A stretch of DNA of 64,000 bases from Terribacillus saccharophilus (GCF_002272745.1 NZ_NPBD01000018.1:62001-126000); one strand, 5' to 3'. Numbered from the stretch's first letter, positions 9,804 through 19,324 are shown. The notes: generated by a model from the sequence alone, not told the origin. Translations and numbers: made by a program.

Positions 9804-11089
9804 AGATGGAGACATTCAATACGATTCTTCTAATTATACTTGTAGCGTTAAGCTTAGTTTTAACAGCTTATGTCTGGACTTTTCAGCCAAATAGCTTGGA
9901 ATCGGAGGGAATTGGAACCGAGGAACCCAAGACCCTGGATGGTGTGGAGAAGCAACTAGCAGATGTGGTCCGACCGTCACATACGTACGTTCATAAAAAT
10001 GATAATCACTTCGTCTTTTACTCAAAGGATCATGAACAGACTTTTTTAAAGGGATTGTCTGAATGGAATTTAACGGACACAGAGCGAAAGGATCTGCCTG
10101 AACTGCCTGATACAAGTATAGAGCTTGTATATCCGGTTGCAGTTTCGTTTTCCCAGCTGAACAATCTGTTTCAAGTAGAAGGAGCAGAAAACGTAACAAG
10201 CAGACTCGGTAATGGCGGGTTTACAAGGATCTATCTATCACCTAATGAAAATGGTTCAACTGGACTTGTCTTTTTAAATGAACACCAGGAGAATCCGTTA
10301 GAAAATGTGGTAACAGCAACTGTAACAAATAGTATTAATGAGATCCTCAATAATGAGTATCTAACAGCAGCTGCACCTTTGTCAGAAACGAATGCCTGGA
10401 ATCAGATTTATTTACCAGAAAAGATTGATGTAAGTGACAGTATCGTTCGGAGTGAAACGATTTCCAGGAATGCATTTGCTGATATCTATATGAAAGATCC
10501 CTCAGTTCAAGGTACCGATCAATATATTGATACGAATCGATTAGAGTCAGTGCAATTCAGTAATAGTGGACAATTTGCGTCTTATAGCTATTCAAATCCA
10601 TCTTCTTCAAGTATAGGGACGGTTACAAGGGCTGATCAGCTGCAAGCAGCTATTAGTACAATCAATTCCCATAAAGGATGGACGAATGATTTTAGTTTAT
10701 ATGCGGTAAGCGGTGAAGGAAGCTATACTTTCCAATTCCGAATGGTACGTAACGGGTATCCAGTGTTCCAAGCAAATGGTCTATCGCTTATGTCGATCCG
10801 AATGCAAAACAACCTTCCGGATCCGGTTAGCTATGATAGAACCTTGCTTAATATTGGGACTACAGGCAACTCGGAAGGTAATTACTCGTTAGAGTCCAAG
10901 GAAGTACAGGATTGGATAGAAGATAATCAATACAGTCGACGCGATATTGACGATGTTGTTATTGGTTATAAATTAGAGGAATACGAAGAATCCGAAATTT
11001 TTAAGTACCATATGAAACCATGCTGGTATGTGAAATATCAAGGAAACTGGCTGGAAGTTGAAGGCAGTACGACAGGAGGGAAGGACTGA
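9800..11089 (+). CDS. walH: WalH (YycH), regulator of WalK
   Basis: Membrane-anchored extracellular protein that modulates WalK through its transmembrane helices. It has 429 residues, one N-terminal membrane helix (about 6-27, TILLIILVALSLVLTAYVW) and a large exported domain. It overlaps walK by four bases and walI by one base, as in the usual walRKHIJ operon. Sequence conservation is low in this family, so the call rests on topology, length and position. Confidence 0.92.
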   Translation: MKMETFNTILLIILVALSLVLTAYVWTFQPNSLESEGIGTEEPKTLDGVEKQLADVVRPSHTYVHKNDNHFVFYSKDHEQTFLKGLSEWNLTDTERKDLPELPDTSIELVYPVAVSFSQLNNLFQVEGAENVTSRLGNGGFTRIYLSPNENGSTGLVFLNEHQENPLENVVTATVTNSINEILNNEYLTAAAPLSETNAWNQIYLPEKIDVSDSIVRSETISRNAFADIYMKDPSVQGTDQYIDTNRLESVQFSNSGQFASYSYSNPSSSSIGTVTRADQLQAAISTINSHKGWTNDFSLYAVSGEGSYTFQFRMVRNGYPVFQANGLSLMSIRMQNNLPDPVSYDRTLLNIGTTGNSEGNYSLESKEVQDWIEDNQYSRRDIDDVVIGYKLEEYEESEIFKYHMKPCWYVKYQGNWLEVEGSTTGGKD

Positions 11090-11946
11090 TGCAATGGAAC
11101 AAGATAAAGCTAACGTTCATCCTTGCCTTCCTAATTTTAAATGTGTACCTCGTTTTTCAACTTTTCCCACAGGAAGAAACGGAACAGACTGTGCTGGAAA
11201 CAGAAAGTCAAGATGCTGTCTTGGGTAGTGTAAAAGGGTACAAAGAACTGTCTGATCAAAAAACAGATACGAATCAACAGTTCGAAGCAACCAAGCTGCA
11301 CTTTACCGAAGACGATTTGGATAAGGTTCCGAATAACGATGATATGGACCTTGATATCAGCTCAAATACGCAGCTTGTGGTGAAATTTAAGGAACCGCAG
11401 AAATTACCAGTTGAATTCCCGATTGATGATGACAATGAACAGGCAATCGGAGACTTAAATAGTTTCGTTGCCGACCATGTCTTGTTTGGAGTAGAGTACA
11501 CGTACTGGGGCAGACAAGGCAATCAGCTACTGTTTTTCCAGAAGATGAATCAAGGACAAACATATTTCAGCCCGGACAGCTTATTGCTTGTCACCATAAA
11601 TGAGGATTACGAAGTTGTAGAATATGAACAAACATATATCAAAAACTTCAAAAAGCTTGAAGAGAATGAGGATCAGGATCTGAAGGAATATTCAGAGGTG
11701 CAGGCGGTTAAGGCATTGCAAAGTCAGCAGCTCATTGAGAGCAATGACACGATAAAAGTTGAAAAAGGCTTTTACCCGACCATTGAGCTATCTTCAAAGC
11801 CTAATTATGCACCTGCGTACATGATAACAGTGAATAATGAAAAGCATTATTTCTATTTGCTGCTTCCGGATTATCCATATGTGTATGCGCCGACTGAGTC
11901 AGTATTTTTAAACAGTTTACAGCCAGAGACAGAAGAAACACAATAA
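11089..11946 (+). CDS. walI: WalI (YycI), regulator of WalK
   Basis: Partner of WalH with the same topology: one N-terminal membrane helix (about 6-25, LTFILAFLILNVYLVFQLF) and an exported domain (YycI/YycH fold), 285 residues. The three proteins WalK, WalH and WalI are known to form a membrane complex in B. subtilis. The start overlaps the walH stop (TGATG) and walJ follows 13 bases after the stop. Confidence 0.92.
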   Translation: MQWNKIKLTFILAFLILNVYLVFQLFPQEETEQTVLETESQDAVLGSVKGYKELSDQKTDTNQQFEATKLHFTEDDLDKVPNNDDMDLDISSNTQLVVKFKEPQKLPVEFPIDDDNEQAIGDLNSFVADHVLFGVEYTYWGRQGNQLLFFQKMNQGQTYFSPDSLLLVTINEDYEVVEYEQTYIKNFKKLEENEDQDLKEYSEVQAVKALQSQQLIESNDTIKVEKGFYPTIELSSKPNYAPAYMITVNNEKHYFYLLLPDYPYVYAPTESVFLNSLQPETEETQ

Positions 11947-11959
11947 GAGGTGAAACAGC

Positions 11960-12757
11960 ATGACGTTAAGCTTTAGCGTACTTGCTTCCGGCAGTTCAGG
12001 GAATGCGTTCTTTATCGGAACGGAGAAAGAGCGTATCCTGGTCGATGCTGGTTTGACAGGCAAGGAGCTGCAGCGTTTATTGGGGGAAGCAGGAATTGAT
12101 CCGGCGTCATTGACTAAAATCCTAGTCACACATGAGCATAGTGACCATATAAAAGGATTAGGTGTGGCGGCAAGGAAATTCGATTTGCCGATTTACGCAA
12201 ACGAAAAGACATGGAAAGCAATGGAGAACAGCATCGGGAAAATACCTTTAGATCATAAATTCGTCTTTGACATGGAAGAGACGAAAACATTTGGTGATCT
12301 GGATGTGCAGTCCTTTGGTGTATCTCATGATGCGGCGGAGCCGATGTTCTATACTTTTCATCATGAAGGTAAAAAAGTAGCTTTAGTGACGGATACAGGT
12401 TATGTATCAGATCGAGTGAAAAAAATAGTCGAGAAAGCAGATGCTTATATTTTTGAAGCAAACCATGATGTAAGTATGCTGCAGATGGGCGCCTATCCGT
12501 GGAATGTAAAACGAAGGATACTAGGTGATCTTGGCCACGTATCGAATGAAGACAGTGCGCTTGCTCTTACAGACTTGATTGATAATAATACAAAGCGCAT
12601 CTATCTTGCGCATTTGAGTCGCGATAACAACATGAAAGACCTTGCACGGCTTGCTGTAGGAAATATTCTGCAGGAGCGAGGCTTTGATTTGAATAAACAC
12701 ATAGAATTGCATGATACTGATCCAAAAACACCGACACCGATTTTCCAGATAGTTTAA
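11960..12757 (+). CDS. walJ: Metallo-beta-lactamase-fold protein WalJ (YycJ)
   Basis: A 265-residue metallo-hydrolase with the HxHxDH motif at 58-63 ([11 protein letters not shown]), VTDTGY and AHLSRDN motifs. YycJ is a 5'-3' double-strand DNA exonuclease reported to act in mismatch repair and DNA metabolism; its place in the wal operon is conserved but its link to wall control is unclear. AGAGGTGAAACAGC precedes the ATG. Last gene before htrC. Confidence 0.95.
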   Translation: MTLSFSVLASGSSGNAFFIGTEKERILVDAGLTGKELQRLLGEAGIDPASLTKILVTHEHSDHIKGLGVAARKFDLPIYANEKTWKAMENSIGKIPLDHKFVFDMEETKTFGDLDVQSFGVSHDAAEPMFYTFHHEGKKVALVTDTGYVSDRVKKIVEKADAYIFEANHDVSMLQMGAYPWNVKRRILGDLGHVSNEDSALALTDLIDNNTKRIYLAHLSRDNNMKDLARLAVGNILQERGFDLNKHIELHDTDPKTPTPIFQIV

Positions 12758-12813
12758 TTTTCCGAAATGGTGGAAAGATAGCTATATCGAAAAGAATTGG
12801 AACGGAGGCTAAC

Positions 12814-14019
12814 ATGGACTATTTTGATGATCACCACAAGGAACCGGAAAGGCCGAAGCGTGCAAGCTGGCTGCTTCCAGCTATATTGGGCGGAATCATC
12901 GGAGCCGGCATCGTATTGCTTGTCGCTTATGGCCTTGATCGAGACAGTCTAACGCCGAATGACCAATCACAGTCACAGCAAGGAGAGGCTACGCAGCTCG
13001 CTTCGGATTCGAATCAGAACCCCAATTTACAGAATGTTAGTGTGGATGTTCAATCCGGTATTACAGATATTGTAGATAAAACTGCACCAGCAGTCGTTGG
13101 CGTTGTAAACTTGCAACAGGGTGATGCACTTTTCTCACAGGAGGAGAGTACCGCAGGAAGCGGATCTGGTGTCATTTATAAAAAAGAAGGCGATAAAGCC
13201 TATGTGGTTACCAATCACCATGTTGTCGAAGGAGCCACAGATGTAGATGTTATCCTCCATAACGGAGTGGAAGTTTCCGCAAAGCTGCTAGGCAGTGACG
13301 TATTCACAGATTTAGCAGTCTTGGAAATGGATGCTTCCCGAGTGGAACAGGTAATTGAAGTCGGAACCTCTTCTACTGTCAAAACTGGCGAGCCGGTTAT
13401 TGCAATCGGAGATCCACTAGGATTCTCTGGCTCAGTTACACAAGGTATCATCAGCGGAGTCAACCGTACCGTTCCTCAGGATTTCAATGGAGATGGCAGA
13501 GCGGATTGGCAGGCAGATGTTATGCAGACGGATGCTGCAATCAACCCTGGTAACAGTGGCGGTGCCCTTATCAATATGGCAGGTCAACTGATCGGCATCA
13601 ATTCGATGAAAATCGCTGAATCCTCTGTTGAAGGAATTGGTTTTGCAATACCAGTTGATAGCGCAGTACCTATCATGGAGCAGCTTGAACGGAATGGGCA
13701 AGTGGAGCGTCCATACTTAGGAGTAGAAGCGTATTCATTGAATGAAATTCCAGCATCAGAACGGACAGAACATCTCGGTTTACCAGATGACATGGAAAAT
13801 GGTGTCTATATTTGGAGTCTTGAAGCCCTATCCCCTGCGGAAAATGCAGGATTACAGGAGCTGGATGTTATTACAGAGCTGGATGGTCAGCCAATTAATG
13901 ATATGACTTCTTTGCGAAAACATCTCTATGAAGATAAACAAATCGGGGATCAAATGAAGGTAACGTATTACCGTGATGGTGAGAAGAATGAGACGACCGT
14001 CACATTAAGTGAACAGTAA
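12814..14019 (+). CDS. htrC: HtrA-type serine protease (YycK/HtrC)
   Basis: Membrane-anchored surface quality-control protease of 401 residues. It has a short cytoplasmic tail, one membrane helix (about 23-45), a trypsin-like domain with catalytic triad H136 (VTNHHVV), D166 (FTDLAVLEM) and S248 (GNSGGAL), and a C-terminal PDZ domain (about 300-395). An insertion NGDGRADW precedes the serine loop. GGAACGGAGGC precedes the ATG. It is the last gene of the wal block, with a terminator directly after it. Confidence 0.95.
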   Translation: MDYFDDHHKEPERPKRASWLLPAILGGIIGAGIVLLVAYGLDRDSLTPNDQSQSQQGEATQLASDSNQNPNLQNVSVDVQSGITDIVDKTAPAVVGVVNLQQGDALFSQEESTAGSGSGVIYKKEGDKAYVVTNHHVVEGATDVDVILHNGVEVSAKLLGSDVFTDLAVLEMDASRVEQVIEVGTSSTVKTGEPVIAIGDPLGFSGSVTQGIISGVNRTVPQDFNGDGRADWQADVMQTDAAINPGNSGGALINMAGQLIGINSMKIAESSVEGIGFAIPVDSAVPIMEQLERNGQVERPYLGVEAYSLNEIPASERTEHLGLPDDMENGVYIWSLEALSPAENAGLQELDVITELDGQPINDMTSLRKHLYEDKQIGDQMKVTYYRDGEKNETTVTLSEQ

Positions 14020-14021
14020 TG

Positions 14022-14047
14022 AGGCAGCCTAATAGGTTGCCTTTTTT
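14022..14047 (+). terminator. Terminator of the wal-htrC block
   Basis: GGCAGCC and GGTTGCC pair around TAATA (one G-U pair) and are followed by six T. Confidence 0.85.
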
Positions 14048-14049
14048 AG

Positions 14050-14237
14050 TTATGCACAGCCTGTGGATGCACATGAGGATAACATACTCTATTTTGTAGC
14101 GAACAAATATTCTTATTACTAAATAAAGAATCGACCATGTGTATATGTGGATAAGTTTGTGGATAGGTTGTTCATAGTGTGTGGAATGTTGTGTATAAAT
14201 ATGTTATGCACAAGTTATGCACAATTTAAGTGGATAA
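14050..14237. promoter_or_regulatory. DnaA-box cluster
   Basis: Within 188 bases, one perfect DnaA box (TGTGGATAA, 14146-14154) and seven one-mismatch boxes are seen: TTATGCACA at 14050, 14204 and 14215; TGAGGATAA at 14074; TGTGGATAG at 14158; TGTGTATAA at 14190; AGTGGATAA at 14229. Weaker boxes lie at 14062 and 14180, and another one-mismatch box (TGTGGACAA) lies at 14352. No gene covers this stretch. B. subtilis has a DnaA-box cluster in the region just after htrC, next to yydA (rlmH), so this is probably the same conserved element. Confidence 0.8.
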
Positions 14238-14319
14238 ATCAGTGTAAGCGACTACATACTTTTTATCGTGCTTACCCATTGTCGGGACAGGCTTTTTCTG
14301 CTATTATTGGCTAGTAAAT

Positions 14320-14342
14320 TGACCAAAATTCTTTTTTGGTCA
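14320..14342. promoter_or_regulatory. Palindromic operator upstream of yhgE-like gene
   Basis: TGACCAAAA and TTTTGGTCA are perfect nine-base arms around TTCTT. It lies about 50 bases before the membrane-protein gene whose operon also encodes a TetR regulator, so it is probably that regulator's operator. It could alternatively be a hairpin. Confidence 0.5.
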
Positions 14343-14390
14343 TTCGGTCTATGTGGACAACTCGTGAAGTACAATATAGGAGGAAAAGTT

Positions 14391-16715
14391 ATGAACATGT
14401 TGAAAAAAGAATGGCTTCGCATATGGAAAGACCGGAAAATGCTCCTGGCCATTTGCGGTATTTTAGTCGTTCCGCTGCTTTACAGTACTATTTTCCTGGC
14501 GGCTAACTGGGATCCATATAATAAAACTGATAATTTAGCAGTTGCTGTCGTGAATAAAGATAAAGGATCCACATTTGAAGGCAAAGAGCTCCATGTTGGA
14601 GACGATTTTGTGGATAACCTAAAAGACAATGATAAATTTGATTGGCAGTTCGTTGATGAAACGAAAGCAATGGATGGATTGAAGTCTGAGGATTACTATA
14701 TGGTTGTAAAAATTCCAGAAAATTTTTCCGCAAATGCGGCTACATTGCTGGATGAAGATCCAAAACAGATGAATATTGATTACTATTCCAACCCAGGAAA
14801 GAACTACCCAGCTTCCAAAATAACAGACACTGCAATGCAGCAGTTGGAGAAAGAAGTGGCTGAGCAAGTAACAGAGGAGTACGCACATTCCGTTTTTGCC
14901 AGTCTTTCCGATGTAGCAGATGGACTTAAAAAGGCAAGTGATGGTTCCAAGGAACTTGCAGATGGTTCGAACGAAGTAAATGAAGGTGCAAAAAACTTAA
15001 GCAAAAACTTGGCTAGCCTGTCTACTAGCACAGCGACCTATACAGAGAAGGTCGGTGAAGCAGATCAAGGAATGCAGGAATTAGATAAAGGTGTTCAAAG
15101 TCTTGCTTCTCAATATCCAGAACTTGATCAAGGTATTGCTAAGGTAAATGATGGTCTTCAAACATTGAATGGAAATAGTGGTGATTTAGCAAGCGGATCA
15201 GATAAATTAGTTTCAGCCACTAATGATTTATCATCTGGTTTAGAGCAGCTGCAACAAGCTACCAATCAACTGTCGGGTAGTTTTCCAGAGTTGAATAATG
15301 GAATTGCTGCGGCAAATGAAAAGGCACAATCGGTTAAATCAGAAATAGAAACAGTGCAGAACAACTTAACAGAATTAGGTGACTTTGCACAACAACTGCA
15401 GCAGTCACAGGAGCAATTTAGAGAACAGCAAGAGAATCAAATGCAACAGCTTGAGGATATTCTAACAAATGATGACCTCTCAGAAGATGAAAAACAGCAA
15501 GAACTGCAAAAGCAGATACAACAGTTTGCGGATGCAGCACCTGATCTAGATATACAGCTTCCGGATATCGATCCAGAAGCAATCAAGCAGCAGCTCACAG
15601 AAGTAACAACGCAACTTGGTCAGATCAATCAGCTGGCTGAAGGCGCACAGCAAACGCAAACAGCGTTGAACGGTATCAATGATGCTACAGGTAAGCTTTC
15701 AGCTGGTGCTACCGCTATTCAATCTGGACAGACAGATTTAAATGACGGAATCAATGCGTATACGGACGGGGTTGGTCAATTGGCTGATGGATCCCCTGCA
15801 TTAGTTTCAGGTTCTCAATCAGTAAAAGATGGCTTGAATCAGCTGCAATCAGGCAGCACGCAGCTAACTGGAGGACTTGATCAATTGAACGCGAATGGTC
15901 CGCAGTTATCTGATGGAGCGCAGAAACTTACAGAAGGTTCTCAAACTCTGTCCGATGGTACACAAAGTGTGACAGATGGAAGCAACGAATTGTATGATGA
16001 GCTGGCTAAAGGCGCTGAAGATGCAAATATCAGTACAAGTGATAAAACAGATACGATGTTTGCTAGTCCGACGGATGTGAAGGATGAGAAATTGAGTACT
16101 GTGCATACCTATGGAGAAGGACTCGCGCCATACATCCTTTCTCTTGGATTATTTGTTGGAGCGCTTGTATTCACGAATATCTTCCCGCTCCGTGATCCAG
16201 CAAGTAAACCGACATCAGGTTTTGCTTGGTTCCTGAGCAAATTCAGCATTGTACTGTTTGTCAGTGTGCTTCAATCTTTATTTGCAGTAATTATGCTTGT
16301 CCATGTGGTCCATTTACAGGTGCATAGTGAATGGCGGCTGCTTCTATTCGCCATCCTATTCAGCATCACAAGCTTCCTGCTTATTCAACTGCTCACAGTT
16401 GCATTGGACAATGTAGGTCGCTTCTTAGGTATCATTGTATTGTTGATCCAGATTGGTGCGGGCGCAGGAACTTATCCAGTAGCATTGCTTCCGGAATTCT
16501 TCCAAGTTGTTCATAAATTTGTCCCGATGACATATGCAATCAATGGGTTCCGGGAGATTATTTCCATTGGCGATGACTGGGGCTTTCTATGGCGGCAAGC
16601 AGGTTACCTGAGCATCTTTTCTGTGATATTCTTAGCTTTGACAATTCTCGTATATGTATTGCAGAATCGTAAATTCAAAAAGAATAATGAAGAAGAGGCT
16701 GCAGTTTCCATGTAA
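14391..16715 (+). CDS. YhgE/Pip family membrane protein
   Basis: A 774-residue protein of the ABC-2-like YhgE/Pip group. There is one N-terminal membrane helix (about 20-40), a long extracellular region (about 60-560) built of helical heptad-like repeats such as LADGSNEVNEGAKNL and DGLNQLQSGSTQL with a Q/E-rich coiled-coil insert (about 310-430), and about five C-terminal membrane helices (about 585-765). Relatives include the phage-infection protein Pip and the ESX/type VII-linked EsaA; the exact role is unknown. Start ATG 14391 has AGGAGG seven bases upstream. TetR gene follows 21 bases after the stop. Confidence 0.85.
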   Translation: MNMLKKEWLRIWKDRKMLLAICGILVVPLLYSTIFLAANWDPYNKTDNLAVAVVNKDKGSTFEGKELHVGDDFVDNLKDNDKFDWQFVDETKAMDGLKSEDYYMVVKIPENFSANAATLLDEDPKQMNIDYYSNPGKNYPASKITDTAMQQLEKEVAEQVTEEYAHSVFASLSDVADGLKKASDGSKELADGSNEVNEGAKNLSKNLASLSTSTATYTEKVGEADQGMQELDKGVQSLASQYPELDQGIAKVNDGLQTLNGNSGDLASGSDKLVSATNDLSSGLEQLQQATNQLSGSFPELNNGIAAANEKAQSVKSEIETVQNNLTELGDFAQQLQQSQEQFREQQENQMQQLEDILTNDDLSEDEKQQELQKQIQQFADAAPDLDIQLPDIDPEAIKQQLTEVTTQLGQINQLAEGAQQTQTALNGINDATGKLSAGATAIQSGQTDLNDGINAYTDGVGQLADGSPALVSGSQSVKDGLNQLQSGSTQLTGGLDQLNANGPQLSDGAQKLTEGSQTLSDGTQSVTDGSNELYDELAKGAEDANISTSDKTDTMFASPTDVKDEKLSTVHTYGEGLAPYILSLGLFVGALVFTNIFPLRDPASKPTSGFAWFLSKFSIVLFVSVLQSLFAVIMLVHVVHLQVHSEWRLLLFAILFSITSFLLIQLLTVALDNVGRFLGIIVLLIQIGAGAGTYPVALLPEFFQVVHKFVPMTYAINGFREIISIGDDWGFLWRQAGYLSIFSVIFLALTILVYVLQNRKFKKNNEEEAAVSM

Positions 16716-16736
16716 ATAAAAAAGGGGTAGAGAACA

Positions 16737-17294
16737 ATGATTACAGATAAAAAAGAACGAGTCATTGAAGCAGCAGCTTTGTCTTTTAGTCAATTTGGTT
16801 TCAAAGCGACGACGATGGCTTCTGTTGCGAAAATAGCCAAAGTAGCAAAGGGCACGATTTACACGTTTTTTGATAGCAAAGAGTCATTGTTCTCCACTAT
16901 CCTTGAACGGACAATGAGGCAGTTGCGGCAAGCAGCTGATACAGCGATACAGGAAGAAGCTGCTTTTCATGAAAATATCCAAGCTATGCTGGATGCAATC
17001 CTCGGGTTTCGTGAAAATCATCAGCTGCTGATCAAGATGGGGCAGGAAGCAAAGGAATTGGGTACAGCAGAAGTATTAGAGATTCTTACCCAAGTAGAGA
17101 GACAGATCCTTGATTATATCAAGTCAGTTATCATGAAAGAGAAGGCAAAAGGTATTGTTACAAAACATGATCCTGAGCTGCTTGCCTTTCTTGTTTATAA
17201 AACATATATTGCGCTCATTTCTGATTGGGAGCGGCAGCACGAACCGCTGCCAAAGGAAACAATTTCGGAAATCATCAGAGCACAAATTCATTAA
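16737..17294 (+). CDS. TetR family regulator (YhgD-like)
   Basis: A 185-residue repressor with an N-terminal helix-turn-helix (about 20-45, TMASVAKIAKVAKGTIYTFF) and an all-helical ligand domain. It is co-transcribed with the YhgE-like gene, as yhgD-yhgE are in B. subtilis, and most likely autoregulates the pair through the palindrome at 14320-14342. The ligand is unknown. AAAGGGG precedes the ATG. Confidence 0.85.
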   Translation: MITDKKERVIEAAALSFSQFGFKATTMASVAKIAKVAKGTIYTFFDSKESLFSTILERTMRQLRQAADTAIQEEAAFHENIQAMLDAILGFRENHQLLIKMGQEAKELGTAEVLEILTQVERQILDYIKSVIMKEKAKGIVTKHDPELLAFLVYKTYIALISDWERQHEPLPKETISEIIRAQIH

Positions 17295-17296
17295 GA

Positions 17297-17327
17297 AAAC
17301 CGCTGCATAATAGCAGCGGTTTTTTCT
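17297..17327. terminator. Bidirectional terminator
   Basis: AAAACCGCTGC and GCAGCGGTTTTTT form a strong stem with A and T flanks. It serves the TetR gene from the left and the LOV-STAS gene from the right. Confidence 0.85.
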
Positions 17328-18063
17328 AATGGCTGGCGCGAATCGCTTTTAAGGCTTGCTGAACAGTTGCATAGAAGGATATTTGCTTTTTACGGAAGTC
17401 TGCCAGTTTTACACTTGCTTTTGCAGTTCTCGGTTCAATTCCTGTAACAATGAGCCGTGCTCCCATTACTTTCAGCAATTGATGGAGTAGCAGAATTCCG
17501 CTATGGACGTCATCATTCATATCCTGAATGCCCTGTAGGTCCATAATGAAGATTTCCTCATCGTGTTCATATACATGTGCTGAAATCCGCTGATAAATCT
17601 CTTCCCAGCGTTCTGCGTTAATATTTCCGACTAGAGGTAGTATACAGATCTTTTCGGAAATCGGAACAAATGGAGTTGATAGCAGGGAGGCTTCCAGTTT
17701 ATAGTCCTCTGCCCTGATTTCATCAGATTTGCGTTGAGATATATCCTGTTGCACGCCAACAAAATATAACTTATCTTCACTTGGAACAAAAATCGGATAC
17801 ATAGAAAGCTCGTTCCAAAACTGCTTTCCGTCTTTTCGATAATTCAGCAATTCTACAATAATGGATTGTTCTTCTTTAATTGCCTTTTGAACTCTTGCTA
17901 CTTCTTCTCTAGAAGTTTTTTCTCCTTGGAGAAATCGGCAATAGATGATTGGATTGTCTGGCAGCGAAGGGTCGGTGATAACAACACCAGTACCTACATA
18001 GTCGATAACCTGGCTAAAGAAGGCATCGCTTATATTAGTGGAATAGTGGATTTCTTTTTCCAT
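17326..18063 (-). CDS. LOV-STAS protein (YtvA-like) with internal LOV deletion
   Basis: Homologue of the B. subtilis blue-light receptor YtvA, which feeds the SigB stressosome. The N-terminal LOV/PAS part begins GVVITDPSLPDNPIIY and then jumps directly to CRFLQGEKT. In intact LOV domains about 20 residues (end of the second strand, the two helices around TGY, and GxN before the cysteine) lie between these. The cysteine of NCRFLQ, NYRKDGKQFWNEL and FVGVQQDI are kept, and the C-terminal STAS domain (about 125-240, MDLQGIQDMND, LIVTGIEP) is complete. The frame is open, so the protein can be made, but flavin binding looks unlikely. 245 residues against 261 for YtvA. Confidence 0.85.
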   Translation of the reverse strand: MEKEIHYSTNISDAFFSQVIDYVGTGVVITDPSLPDNPIIYCRFLQGEKTSREEVARVQKAIKEEQSIIVELLNYRKDGKQFWNELSMYPIFVPSEDKLYFVGVQQDISQRKSDEIRAEDYKLEASLLSTPFVPISEKICILPLVGNINAERWEEIYQRISAHVYEHDEEIFIMDLQGIQDMNDDVHSGILLLHQLLKVMGARLIVTGIEPRTAKASVKLADFRKKQISFYATVQQALKAIRASH

Positions 18064-18279
18064 AGTTTCCGTTCCTTCCTGTATAAGAATCTATTCTTAT
18101 TTACTTCCTCATCTAATGATTCCTAAAACGTCATGCATACTTGATTGCAGGCTCCTAGCTAAATACGTACATCAAATAGAAACTTGTAGGGCCGTCTAAC
18201 AATTATATATAGTCGCTGAAGGGAACTATTGGTAAAATAATGGAGAGAAGATAGTGTCTAAAAGTGAGGAGAATTCTTT

Positions 18280-19233
18280 ATGTATAAACAAGAGCCTATC
18301 TTTCTGGAGCCCGCTTTGCAAGAGCGGATCTGGGGAGGTACTAAGCTTGCAGATGTATTCGGTTATCATTTGCCTTCCAATCAAACTGGCGAAGCGTGGG
18401 TAATTTCTGCTCATCCGAACGGACCAAGTAAGATACGGAATGGTGCGTTAGCTGGGAAGACATTATTGGATGCATGGCAAAACCATCGTGAATTATTCGG
18501 AGAGCATGAGAATGAAGATTATCCATTGCTTGTGAAAATCCTCGATGCTAAGACAGACTTGTCTGTACAGGTGCATCCTGGTGATGATTACGCGCAAAAA
18601 GTGGAGAATGAACCGTATGGAAAGACGGAATGCTGGTACGTAGTCGATGCAGAGCCAGGGGCGGAAATTGTTTTCGGTCATCATGCACAAACGAAAAAGC
18701 AGCTGGAACAGATGATTGATCAAGGAGAATGGGATCAGTTGCTGCAAAGGATTCCAGTGAAGAAAGGTGATTTCGTTTATGTTCCAAGTGGCGCAATTCA
18801 CGCTATCGGAGCAGGAATTGTCGTTTTGGAAACACAACAAAGCTCAGACATTACTTATCGTGTATATGACTACGACCGAAAAGATGATCAAGGCAATGAT
18901 CGGGAGCTGCATCTGGACTCTGCCAAATCTGTATCGACCGTTCCACATGTAGCAAATGAAACAAGAAAAGCACCTGTAACGAATGGTTCCCTAACAGAGC
19001 AGCAGCTTGTAATAAATGAGTATTTTACAGTCTATCATTGGCAACTATCAGGAGAGACTGAGCTGAATGCTCCAGAGTCGTTTCTGCAAGTCAGCATTAT
19101 TGAAGGAAGCGGAGAAATCATATTGGATGGACAATCCTATCAATTGAATAAAGGAGATCATTTCGTACTGCCTGTTCACATCAACAACTATACGTTGAAA
19201 GGCCAGCTCGAAGCGATTGTTTCCCACGTGTAA
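18280..19233 (+). CDS. manA: Mannose-6-phosphate isomerase, class I
   Basis: Interconverts mannose-6-phosphate and fructose-6-phosphate. The 317 residues have the two cupin units of the family, zinc-site motifs QVHPGDDYA and KTECWYV, the GDFVYVPSGAIHAIG segment and the C-terminal cupin NKGDHFVLP. GTGAGGAG precedes the ATG. No mannose PTS genes are adjacent, so the gene stands alone, ended by its own terminator. Confidence 0.95.
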   Translation: MYKQEPIFLEPALQERIWGGTKLADVFGYHLPSNQTGEAWVISAHPNGPSKIRNGALAGKTLLDAWQNHRELFGEHENEDYPLLVKILDAKTDLSVQVHPGDDYAQKVENEPYGKTECWYVVDAEPGAEIVFGHHAQTKKQLEQMIDQGEWDQLLQRIPVKKGDFVYVPSGAIHAIGAGIVVLETQQSSDITYRVYDYDRKDDQGNDRELHLDSAKSVSTVPHVANETRKAPVTNGSLTEQQLVINEYFTVYHWQLSGETELNAPESFLQVSIIEGSGEIILDGQSYQLNKGDHFVLPVHINNYTLKGQLEAIVSHV

Positions 19234-19258
19234 GAGCAAGTGAAAACTTGCTCTTTTT
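19232..19258 (+). terminator. Terminator of manA
   Basis: AGAGCAAGT and ACTTGCTCT form a perfect stem around GAAA, followed by seven T. Confidence 0.9.
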
Positions 19259-19324
19259 TTCGAGAGCATCCTTCTATTTCCTGGGAAATAGTTGGTTTTT
19301 TCCTGCAAAGTTTTTCCTTCCCTA

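Noticed and set aside
14050..14223. Repeated TTATGCACA as a CRISPR or tandem repeat
   Set aside because: The units are 9 bases, in both orientations and irregularly spaced; they are DnaA boxes.
14950..16000. Internal DNA repeats in the YhgE-like gene
   Set aside because: The repetition is at the level of short protein motifs with diverged codons, as usual for this family, not a tandem duplication.
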